Source: Corallincola holothuriorum
GTDB taxonomy: Bacteria; Pseudomonadota; Gammaproteobacteria; Enterobacterales; Neiellaceae
Reading direction: 5' to 3'
Assembly (NCBI RefSeq): GCF_003336225.1
Contig: NZ_QPID01000007.1
Span: 173,501-237,500 of the forward strand
Length of the DNA stretch: 64,000 bases
In this document: one piece after another, positions 48,195 through 55,988 of the stretch
Layout: every line of letters starts with the position of its first letter
How positions within the stretch are numbered: position 1 is the first letter of the stretch
Made by a program: the position numbers and the translations under genes
Notes under the pieces: generated by a model
Told to the model about the DNA's origin: nothing
The model's input: only the letters and a program-made list of their open reading frames with translations
Database searches by the model: none

Positions 48195-48710
48195 TCCGAT
48201 TCCTAACAAAAAATGAAAAACAAAAAACACCGAACGCCGAATACACCTGAAACACAGCGATAAAGAACAGAGGTATGCCTTAGCCTGCAATGCCCTACTC
48301 CAACACAGCCAAAGTGATTCGCGTCACAATTTAATAACATTTAATGATTTGAATCACAAAACAATATTCACCCAAAAAATCTAATAACATCAACATAATG
48401 AATAACTAATAAATGAGCTAACGATAGGCTGGAGCGAAGTTAGCGACATAATTAATCTAAATCGCGACAAGAAACCGCCCCAATAGGAAAGCGAAGTAAA
48501 TCCACCGGCGATATAGCATCGTTCATTTATCAGCCAAGAAGCATGGCTAGGATCGATGTAGCTCAGTCAGACACTGCATACGCGCAGCTCCAGAGTGAAA
48601 GGAAAATCTATTTTATGGGGGAAAACAAATGGGGACTTTATGCAACTAGAGACAAAAAAGCGCGCCAGACTGACGCGCTGATAAATCACCAATGAATCAA
48701 AAGCTATTTA
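48195..48710. other. Intergenic region upstream of the M4-like gene
   Basis: About 515 bases. It contains the M4-like gene promoter (minus strand) with an AT-rich core around 48320-48420, and the terminator at 48659-48679 for the 48711 gene. No small ORF or RNA is recognised; a GTAGCTCAGT stretch near 48558 resembles a tRNA D-arm but no tRNA folds around it. Confidence 0.5.
48659..48679 (-). terminator. Rho-independent terminator of the PEP-CTERM-like gene
   Basis: AGCGCG (48659-48664) and CGCGCT (48674-48679) form a stem, followed on the minus strand by a T-run (TTTTTTG). Confidence 0.85.
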
Positions 48711-49388
48711 TTACACAGACTTTCGCAAGGAAATAGATCCCAGCGCTAGCAGAGCAAAAAGTGGTAGCACAGACCCCACAGGCACCCGCTTAGCAACCAG
48801 ATCAGGCAACTCATCAATTATCCGCCAGCCATCCCGCCAAGGAGAAGCCAACGACAACCAACCATGGGCACCATCAGCGTAATCGCTTATTGCCGTCACA
48901 TAGTTACTTTCAAGTATGCCATCTTGATCATAGGCGTTTTGCCACACATATTGGTCATCCACGCCATTGGTAAAGCAATCGGTAAACGGCCCCTCCACAC
49001 AAGGCCGGTAAGGATCACCGATAGGCACCTCGTAGCGAATGTACTCAAGCTGTAACTGATCACTCGCATTCCAGTAGTTCACCATCAAGACATCAAATTC
49101 AATGAACATGCCGAAATCAAAGAAACGAGCATCGTGAAGGTGGGTCGTTCCCATTCCGGATGCGGCGTCAAAGACAAATAGCGTATCAGCCACCGCCGCT
49201 CTTCCAGCGACAATCACCGCTTGATCTATATCCCAATATAAGTTGCCGACAACAGCACGATCATAGGCACCACTGCCATCGTCGTAAGCCTCACTACCAC
49301 TGAAATCAAACTCGACATAAGCAGCAACGGCACAAGTGGAAGACAACCATGCACAAGCCGCCATTAGAGCAATCAATAGATGCTTCAT
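48711..49388 (-). CDS. Exported protein with PEP-CTERM-like C-terminal sorting tail
   Basis: A 225-residue protein with a signal peptide (MAACAWLSSTCAVAA) and a beta-rich, Tyr/Asp-rich extracellular-looking body. The end reads VPVGSVLPLFALLALGSISL plus RKSV. This is the tripartite short motif, hydrophobic segment and Arg/Lys tail typical of PEP-CTERM/VPLPA-type sorting signals. The canonical VPEP or VPLPA is changed to VPVG, so it is a variant or a simple transmembrane tail. No exosortase gene lies in the window. GGAGGAGG precedes ATG 49388. Confidence 0.7.
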   Translation of the reverse strand: MKHLLIALMAACAWLSSTCAVAAYVEFDFSGSEAYDDGSGAYDRAVVGNLYWDIDQAVIVAGRAAVADTLFVFDAASGMGTTHLHDARFFDFGMFIEFDVLMVNYWNASDQLQLEYIRYEVPIGDPYRPCVEGPFTDCFTNGVDDQYVWQNAYDQDGILESNYVTAISDYADGAHGWLSLASPWRDGWRIIDELPDLVAKRVPVGSVLPLFALLALGSISLRKSV

Positions 49389-49535
49389 TACCTCCTCCTT
49401 GGTTATCCCTTTCGGGAATTTAAGATTAGTTCAGGGAAGGGAATAAACCACACACTCAGAGTGGTTATTTTGCGTGCCGGATCTATGCTTAAGACGGTGC
49501 TGTAATCTTCAATACTCGTTAAAGGAAGGCAGGCG

Positions 49536-50036
49536 ATGGCTCCCCCTCGTCAGCTGTTTAATGTCGTACAGCTTGGTTTAAGCATTGCCATACTGGTGCT
49601 AGGTAGCGCTGTATATATGTTCGTACGTCCAGCCATTGGTTTACCCTACCTGCCCGACTACTTCCCCGAACTGCAACCTCTAGTACAACCTTTCGTCAAA
49701 TTTAGCTTGGTACTGCCCGCATTCGTTCATCCGTTGGGGTTTTCATTACTTAGCCTTAGCCTGGTCAACCCCAGCCGGAAAAACTTACTGATTGTTTGCT
49801 CATTCTGGGGCGGAGCTAACCTACTGTTCGAATTGGCACAGCTACCCATCTTCGCGAGTTACATTCAACAGCGCATGGAACAAGCCATCGAGATAGAGGA
49901 TCACGCAACGATGTTAAGTTGCATTTTGTACAGCGGCACCTTTGACCTCCGTGATGTTGTCGCCATCTTGGCAGGTGCTGGGACGGCGTTTTTAATTGCA
50001 TTGGCTACAACCTCGAGGAAAACCACTCATGGATAA
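49536..50036 (+). CDS. Small membrane protein, translationally coupled upstream partner
   Basis: A 166-residue membrane protein with about four hydrophobic segments (residues about 8-30, 53-73, 82-104, 135-158) and a short basic tail ending TSRKTTHG. AAGGAAGG precedes ATG 49536. Its stop overlaps the start of the cysteine-rich gene (ATGGATAA, 50029-50036), so the two proteins are translationally coupled and likely function together. No family recognised. Confidence 0.72.
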   Translation: MAPPRQLFNVVQLGLSIAILVLGSAVYMFVRPAIGLPYLPDYFPELQPLVQPFVKFSLVLPAFVHPLGFSLLSLSLVNPSRKNLLIVCSFWGGANLLFELAQLPIFASYIQQRMEQAIEIEDHATMLSCILYSGTFDLRDVVAILAGAGTAFLIALATTSRKTTHG

Positions 50037-50727
50037 CCAAACGCCGAAATGGACAATTATTCGCCCACTGATACTCGCCTTCATCGTGATCTTTGGCATT
50101 GCAGCGATCCTGGCAAGTAAAAGCGAAGACTGCACTGATATAGGAGAATCCTGCACCGCAGAAACAAACTGCTGCCAAGCAGGTAATTGTGAAAACGATA
50201 GATGTTGCCGAGGAAACAACGCAGCCCTCGACAGCGATGCGCCAGCATCCGATTGCTGCAGTGGTCAAATACGTACCGGCCCTTATGGCCCCTATTGCTG
50301 TGCCACTGACGGCATGACAGCTTCAAGCCAAGACCGCTGCTGTGAAGGATTATATTGGAACAACAGGACTGGGCTTTGCTCCTCGTCGCCCTGCGAGCCT
50401 GGCTGCACTTGGGATCCAGGTCCAGCTTCACATGGCAGTGGCGAATGCGACTGCCCCGGTGGCGGGGGCTCCGATGATCCAGCGATTGCACCTTGCACAG
50501 AGTGTGCACCGTGTGCAGGAGGCCGTGCGGAAGAACATTACTCCATGCGCGTATATAACGAAGAAAATGACTTTTGCTGCACTACCGCACCGCCATTCTG
50601 GGCTCCAGATGAAGAGACCGCCGAAGCATGCGCCCGACGCATCTGTGCCTGCGAAGACAGTCCGATCACCTTTCATTGTGAAGTAGAAAGGATTGCCCAC
50701 GGTGATGGATGCCCACGGCCTGAATAG
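50029..50727 (+). CDS. Membrane-anchored cysteine-rich protein with knottin-like spacing
   Basis: A 232-residue protein with one hydrophobic segment (WTIIRPLILAFIVIFGIAAI) followed by a periplasmic-looking region containing 28 cysteines and six CC pairs. The first block reads C-x6-C-x5-CC-x4-C-x4-CC (DCTDIGESCTAETNCCQAGN, then CENDRCC), the cysteine order of inhibitor-cystine-knot miniproteins. The middle is Gly/Pro-rich (ECDCPGGGGSDDPAIAPC) and the C-terminus has two more Cys clusters. ATG 50029 has CGAGGAAAA upstream and overlaps the preceding stop by eight bases. Function unknown; a disulfide-stabilised extracytoplasmic scaffold is inferred. Resemblance to knottins is by spacing only. Confidence 0.75.
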   Translation: MDNQTPKWTIIRPLILAFIVIFGIAAILASKSEDCTDIGESCTAETNCCQAGNCENDRCCRGNNAALDSDAPASDCCSGQIRTGPYGPYCCATDGMTASSQDRCCEGLYWNNRTGLCSSSPCEPGCTWDPGPASHGSGECDCPGGGGSDDPAIAPCTECAPCAGGRAEEHYSMRVYNEENDFCCTTAPPFWAPDEETAEACARRICACEDSPITFHCEVERIAHGDGCPRPE

Positions 50728-50870
50728 CCATTCGCACAGCGTAAGTTGGAAAAGGATACGGAAGCAGTAGTAACCAACTGCTTCCTCACATACTTCATGG
50801 GGGCGATATAAGTCGCTACCAACGTCTTTGCCCCCACAACACCGGAACAACGAACAATCAGACGTCTGTA

Positions 50871-51302
50871 TTAATTCATCGCCTTAGCGGTAATAACGAT
50901 GTCGCTGTCACCGGATATCAGTAACAGAGTATCCCCCGCCAACTCGAATTGATTGACCAACCCCATATTGGCGAAGAAATGCTTCTCTTGGGCATTTTGC
51001 GCCTTCTTACAGTTCATCGCTGTCACCATGAACTGGCCAAAGCGCAGCGCATCGTTTTCCACAAAGTAGGCACCAGAAAATTGGTTACAACCACCGGTAC
51101 CAGCAATCGTTTCATCGGGAGCAAAGCGAAATGTGATGGGAGTATTAGTCACCAAATCCGTCCCTTCCATCGAAGTGACAATCCATTCACCGACCAAAGA
51201 GTAACGAGGGGTTAGCTGGTCTGATGGCGCACAACCAATCAGTGGCCAAAGCGTGATAAAAGCCAGAACACACCACGCACGTTTCTTTCCATGTCGTTGC
51301 AT
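50871..51302 (-). CDS. META-domain lipoprotein (HslJ-like)
   Basis: A 143-residue lipoprotein from ATG 51302 (MQRHGKKRAW) with AAGGAG about seven bases upstream; upstream in-frame Met codons at 51317 and 51332 are less well placed. The lipobox is LIGCAPS. The META domain starts YSLVGEWIVTSMEGTDLV and includes TGGCNQFSGAYFVENDALRF, typical of HslJ-type proteins. HslJ family members are linked to heat or novobiocin tolerance; exact role here is unknown. Confidence 0.86.
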   Translation of the reverse strand: MQRHGKKRAWCVLAFITLWPLIGCAPSDQLTPRYSLVGEWIVTSMEGTDLVTNTPITFRFAPDETIAGTGGCNQFSGAYFVENDALRFGQFMVTAMNCKKAQNAQEKHFFANMGLVNQFELAGDTLLLISGDSDIVITAKAMN

Positions 51303-51541
51303 CTTGTTCTCCTTCATTATGCTAATCAGCACCGAGAGGTTCTTACTACCAATACGGTGCGTACGCTTCCTCTAACTCGGTTATCAAAGCAAAGCGCCAA
51401 ACATTGGTCAACAAACAATCAGCACAAGATAAAAAGGCGTTAGGTAAAACAGTCGCTTTACCTAACGCATGACGATGGTCACTGGATGATGCAGATTTGT
51501 ACGTAGCCTAGGCGGATTCAGACTGATATACCCGATACAAC

Positions 51542-53365
51542 CTAGTATTCATAACCCTCATGATGATTGCTCAAAGAGTAGAACGTTGCTTGCACATAGT
51601 CGTTATCATGCCCCGTTTTATTCTGATTATAGACACCGGCTTTAAAGTACATGTACTGCTTACCGTCGTCATAGCCGCTGTCACTCATATCAACACGCTT
51701 AACAACATCCTCTTTACCCGGCCGTGTAATAGTCACTGTCAATGTGTTCGCCACCACATCAACCCGATAGCCAAAGCGTTCATTTAATGCAATGCCATCG
51801 GCTGGCTCATCTGCATTATCATCTTTGCTACCAATCATCTCATACCATTGCTCTTTGCCTGTCCGAGGTTCATGAGCAAAATAGACAGATCCCTTCTTGT
51901 GGTTTGGCAACTTACGATAATAGATGCGCAGCGGTTCATCGTCGTTGGCATGAATTTGCCCCACAATGACACGTCCAACTTGAGCGCGACTGCCCGTTTT
52001 AGTCACGTGATTGACAGCTAACGTGGCCTCAAGCACCCCATTGACCCCACCCGCTTGGTTCTGAGCGGAGCGAGGGGCACTTGAAAAAACCCAGTTGTTT
52101 TTAGAAACACCACCGGTGCTAATGCTGGTATTACCACGGCGCAGCATTTCTCGCAGCTCTGAACGGGTATAGGAGGTATTTTTTGAAGTCTTATATCCAG
52201 TTATAGGACACACAAATACCATGCCGCCATCAGCACCAGTATAGAAGTAGTCACTGCTCTCATAACCTGCATTTAGCTGCTTCTCTTTGATTGAATCAGC
52301 CGTACCTGAGCCATCGATGTCAGTGGGTACACTTAAATACCAATCAGACAGATCAAAGTTACTTGAAGGAGGTAATGATGGATTGAGCTCTGGGCTTGGT
52401 GGATCTGTTGGTTCTGTTGGATCTGTTGGATCTGTTGGATCTTGACCATCGACACAGCCGTACAAACGCGCCTCGATCAAACTATTCCAAGCACTATCCG
52501 AATTGCCACGACCAATAATTTTCACATAGCGGGCTTCGCTATCTTCTATATCAACCTGAAAAAAATCAGGGTGATCCGATGCTGATTCGCCGTTAGACAA
52601 TACACGCTGCCAATTAGCCTTATCAATCGAGGTTTCAATATCAAAATAGGAAATACGCTGACGCGCTTTGTACCACTTAAACGCCGCTGCCTTGACCACC
52701 GACGGATCTTTTAAGTCAAAAACCAGCTCTTTATGCAATCCTTTAGATGACCAGCGAGATTCATTCCCCAGTCCCCCATCAAGCGTGTTTTCAGGTCCAT
52801 GGCCGTCATTAGTCCCATCGTCAGTTGCCGAGTAGATCTGCAACATAGATAGGTCGCCACACACACCAGTATTCGGATCAGACGGAACCGGCACTGATCC
52901 AGCATCCATTTTAATTAACTTGAATGAATCAAAGCGGCCTTCGCTTTTATAATATTCAGCAAAGATCTCAATATTGCCGTTATCACCAGAGTTGAACTCG
53001 GCTACAACTCGCTTCCAGTTTGACTGCTTGCTGACTTGCTCGGTGTAGCGTGTGTCACCAGCGATGACCCCCACCTTGCCACTGCCTTTTACATGGGCGA
53101 TAAGCTGATAATCAGTATCTCGCTCAACATCAATGTACTGATAAAAGCGGCCACCTTGTCCTGCGATCTTAGCCGACCTCTTACCAAAATGAGCCACACC
53201 AGAAATAGAAGATGGCTCACTATCCGTCCAACCAGACCAAGCCGCATCACTTTCAAAACCAGGGTTATAAATTTTAACCTGTTTCGCAACCGATAACGGA
53301 GATTGAAATAAGCATACAATGGCTGCGACTGAACTCATCAAACGATATTTTCTTGTGCTACTCAC
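51542..53365 (-). CDS. PL7 alginate lyase with two N-terminal carbohydrate-binding domains
   Basis: A 607-residue secreted enzyme. A signal peptide (SSVAAIVCLFQSPLSVA) precedes a CBM-like beta sandwich (about 30-155, KIYNPGFESDAAWSGWTDSE) and an F5/8-type-C (CBM32-like) domain (about 170-305). A Pro/Thr/Asp linker follows (307-322), then the PL7 lyase (about 325-600). Catalytic signatures are RSELREML at about 400, QIH at about 468 and YFKAGVYNQNK at about 572, the classical PL7 triad. It cleaves alginate by beta-elimination. GTG 53365 has GGAGG five bases ahead. A signal-bearing modular lyase implies extracellular polysaccharide breakdown. Confidence 0.94.
   Translation of the reverse strand: MSSTRKYRLMSSVAAIVCLFQSPLSVAKQVKIYNPGFESDAAWSGWTDSEPSSISGVAHFGKRSAKIAGQGGRFYQYIDVERDTDYQLIAHVKGSGKVGVIAGDTRYTEQVSKQSNWKRVVAEFNSGDNGNIEIFAEYYKSEGRFDSFKLIKMDAGSVPVPSDPNTGVCGDLSMLQIYSATDDGTNDGHGPENTLDGGLGNESRWSSKGLHKELVFDLKDPSVVKAAAFKWYKARQRISYFDIETSIDKANWQRVLSNGESASDHPDFFQVDIEDSEARYVKIIGRGNSDSAWNSLIEARLYGCVDGQDPTDPTDPTEPTDPPSPELNPSLPPSSNFDLSDWYLSVPTDIDGSGTADSIKEKQLNAGYESSDYFYTGADGGMVFVCPITGYKTSKNTSYTRSELREMLRRGNTSISTGGVSKNNWVFSSAPRSAQNQAGGVNGVLEATLAVNHVTKTGSRAQVGRVIVGQIHANDDEPLRIYYRKLPNHKKGSVYFAHEPRTGKEQWYEMIGSKDDNADEPADGIALNERFGYRVDVVANTLTVTITRPGKEDVVKRVDMSDSGYDDGKQYMYFKAGVYNQNKTGHDNDYVQATFYSLSNHHEGYEY
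52401..52443 (-). repeat. Tandem 9-bp repeat encoding a Thr-Asp-Pro linker
   Basis: About five units of GGATCTGTT (one variant GGTTCTGTT) read on the plus strand; on the minus strand they encode the DPT/EPT repeats between the CBM32-like and PL7 domains. Such repeats can vary in copy number by slippage. Confidence 0.85.
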
Positions 53366-53996
53366 TTATCCTCCAGAGAATAAAAACCGAGCTTACGTAA
53401 CGTTGCTTTAAGACCGAGGGCTATAAAAACAACTTAAACATATCAACCTAAAAAAGGCAAAACAAATAAATAGCCAATAAACAGAATAATGTTAATAGAA
53501 TTTAAAACATCGCGATTAAACAACAATTCACCAGCAAAGCCAAGAGATAAAACCCACAACAATAAACAAAAGCTAAAAAATGAATAGGTAAATTAGAATT
53601 AAAACCATCAGAGCGTTTAACTCAAAAAATAAAGTAGCTAAAAATCAACACAATAGGCATTGACCTCATTCAAAATAAAGAATCATTAGCAAACGTCTAA
53701 ACTATAAATCTGACTTAAAACCAAACCAACAACTAATTTAGTCTATCACATTAAAACATAAAAATTGATTTGGATTATGTTAACAACTTTAACTCCATTG
53801 CAATAAATTAACACTTATATACTCTTCCCGCTCGAACTCTATCCTTTAAATAGGAATAGAACCTTCCAATTTTAATAAAGTTTTTAATTTATTCGAAATT
53901 AGAGATTTCTTTTTAAGCTTGAAATCCAACTATGGCCTTAACTCATAGTATTGGTTTAACCAAGAGATATAATTTCACTAATTAATGGAGTATTTA
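53366..53996. other. Long AT-rich intergenic region
   Basis: About 630 bases between divergent alginate lyase (-) and caspase-like (+) genes, visibly AT-rich throughout, with many A-tracts. No small ORF, terminator or operator repeat is convincing. It could be a target for H-NS-type silencing, or hold a small RNA. Confidence 0.5.
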
Positions 53997-55865
53997 ATGA
54001 TTAGGTATGTTCTTCTTAGTTTGCTTGTGTCATCTAGCGTTGGCACCGCTTATGCCCAAGCGCAATATCCAATGCTGAAAGATGCGTATTATAAGTCTGC
54101 GAAGAGCACGATATCTCCCGCAGCTAACTCTACATTAACGAGTAACAGCGAGACATTTAGCTGGGACCACCCCGGAGGCTACTATTACATCAGTGCGGGG
54201 ACCTCTAAGGGAGGGACTGATATATACGATTCCGATAGCTATTTTCAGGAAAAAAGCTACACCCTTGATGGTTTGCCAGACAGTGGTTCTGTTTATGTAC
54301 GGATCTACTACTACGACTGGGACGCTAGTCAGTGGCAGTATGAAGACTACAGCTATAGCATGGATGTTGGCGGCAATAGTTCATCACCCATCACCCCAAA
54401 TGCGGGCTCAACACTCACCAGCAACAGCGTTACGTTAAGCTGGACAAATGACAGTGGTTATTACTGGCTCGATGTAGGCTCATCTGTTGGTGGTGCCGAC
54501 ATATTTGAAAGCGAAAGTGCCATTCGCCAGCAAAGCACCACAATAAGCAACCTTCCAAATAGTGGCACTATCTATGTGCGCCTGTGGAGCTACCAAAATA
54601 GCGCGTGGGAGTATGAAGATTACACCTACAACATGAATGCCAATGGCGATACTGGCGGTGGGGGCTCAATGGATGACACCATTATTACTTCCAGTGTTTA
54701 TGATGACCTAGACCCTGATGACAAAAATATTTTTGCTAATGCCATGCGTGGACAGGGTTACGAGTGGGTACTTGATGATGACAACGTTTCTAGTGCCGAA
54801 TTGACAGACTATCTGGGCCGTGAAGCTAAACTGTTGTACCACACAGGACATGGTTTTACCGGCTACATATCAACCTCTGATGGTGGTTGGTACAGCTCAT
54901 ATATAGACAAAGTAGCGATAGAAAACACGGTCATTGCGACATGCCTGACCGTCGGTGACAGAGATTGGAAATCTAAGTTTGTTGGCACCACACAGAATAT
55001 CATGGGATACAATAATAACTCGTATGACTTTACCGATAATGAAGTTGCACGAGATCTTGCCAATGGTATTGAATCAGGCAAAAGTTATCCGCAAATATGG
55101 TATGAAATCAATAATAAGCAATCATCACTTTATGATCGCTGGGTTATCTATACCAAAGACAACGACCGTGTAGTGACCTATGAAGCTGATGTAGCAAATG
55201 CCCGCACTAAAACAAACGATACATTCACCCCATTTGCTAATGGCAAAGTGCTTGTCGCGTCATCGATCACTAAAGCGGCTAAACGTGGTATCTCATTTGA
55301 AAATGCCCACTTCAATGTACAGAAAGACTTTGAAGAGCAACAAAGCCATAGGGATATGATCTCTCTTTCACTCTCTTCCTTGTCCGAAGATGCAGCCATT
55401 CAAATGGCCACTCAATGGGTCGAAGACAAAGCCTCCTTTGATGGGGTTGAGTTTGATCGGGTCACATCGATCTCTGCCGATGGCAAGCGTATTGGTTATC
55501 AAGTGCGCTTTAAACGAGTGGTTGATTCACTCGCCGTCAGAAGCAATACCGTAAGCGACTATATCTCACTGTTAATTGATGAAAGTGGTATTGCTGCATC
55601 TGAATACAATTGGAGCTTGTTGAAGAAACGTGCGCAAAAAGGTTCACTGGAGATCCTTTCAGTGAAACAAGCAATCGAGGCGGCAGCCGATGATATTGCC
55701 GCTTTCTACAAAAGTACCGAAACTATCAAGTTTGTGAGCGCTGAGCCTTGCTTAGGCTACAAGGAAACAAATGCGTCAACACAAATACTGGTACCTGCTT
55801 ATGAGTTCTCAAGTACAGATGGCTCATCAGTGATTATTGATGCCGCCACTGGCGAAATCTTGTAA
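53997..55865 (+). CDS. Secreted protein with beta repeats and caspase/gingipain-like domain
   Basis: A 622-residue exported protein from ATG 53997 (MIRYVLL), with GGAG six bases ahead; the ATG at 53985 is less suited. A signal peptide (LLSLLVSSSVGTAYA) is followed by two tandem beta-sandwich repeats (about 30-120 and 125-215), each with STLTSNS, GYYY or GYYW, GGTDIYD or GGADIFE and YEDY motifs. The central domain has HTGHG with His285 and ATCL with Cys316, a His-Gly/Cys pair as in clan CD peptidases (caspase, gingipain). The C-terminal about 200 residues resemble PepSY-like or propeptide units. Catalysis and substrate are inferred. It ends at two strong terminators. Confidence 0.72.
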   Translation: MIRYVLLSLLVSSSVGTAYAQAQYPMLKDAYYKSAKSTISPAANSTLTSNSETFSWDHPGGYYYISAGTSKGGTDIYDSDSYFQEKSYTLDGLPDSGSVYVRIYYYDWDASQWQYEDYSYSMDVGGNSSSPITPNAGSTLTSNSVTLSWTNDSGYYWLDVGSSVGGADIFESESAIRQQSTTISNLPNSGTIYVRLWSYQNSAWEYEDYTYNMNANGDTGGGGSMDDTIITSSVYDDLDPDDKNIFANAMRGQGYEWVLDDDNVSSAELTDYLGREAKLLYHTGHGFTGYISTSDGGWYSSYIDKVAIENTVIATCLTVGDRDWKSKFVGTTQNIMGYNNNSYDFTDNEVARDLANGIESGKSYPQIWYEINNKQSSLYDRWVIYTKDNDRVVTYEADVANARTKTNDTFTPFANGKVLVASSITKAAKRGISFENAHFNVQKDFEEQQSHRDMISLSLSSLSEDAAIQMATQWVEDKASFDGVEFDRVTSISADGKRIGYQVRFKRVVDSLAVRSNTVSDYISLLIDESGIAASEYNWSLLKKRAQKGSLEILSVKQAIEAAADDIAAFYKSTETIKFVSAEPCLGYKETNASTQILVPAYEFSSTDGSSVIIDAATGEIL

Positions 55866-55871
55866 CACGCC

Positions 55872-55903
55872 ACAAAGGGCCTCGCCAAATAGGGGCCCTT
55901 TGT
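55872..55903 (+). terminator. First terminator after the caspase-like gene
   Basis: ACAAAGGGCC (55872-55881) and GGCCCTTTGT (55894-55903) form a perfect ten-base stem, directly after the stop codon. The following CTT is T-poor. Confidence 0.8.
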
Positions 55904-55922
55904 CTTAAAACACCCTCCTAAT

Positions 55923-55948
55923 AAGCCGCCCATATAGCGGCTTTTTTT
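55923..55948 (+). terminator. Second terminator after the caspase-like gene
   Basis: AAGCCGC (55923-55929) and GCGGCTT (55937-55943) with a loop of seven and a T-run to 55948 make a textbook intrinsic terminator. Confidence 0.9.
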
Positions 55949-55988
55949 AGCGGTTAGCGTAAGCGCAATACAAGCAAACCAAAATCAG

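Noticed and set aside
48555..48600. tRNA-like D-arm stretch (GTAGCTCAGT)
   Set aside because: No matching acceptor stem, anticodon arm or T-arm can be placed around it.
50005..50509. Minus-strand Cys-rich frames opposite the knottin-like gene
   Set aside because: Cys richness is a mirror of TGC/GCA-rich codons on the sense strand; no start signals.
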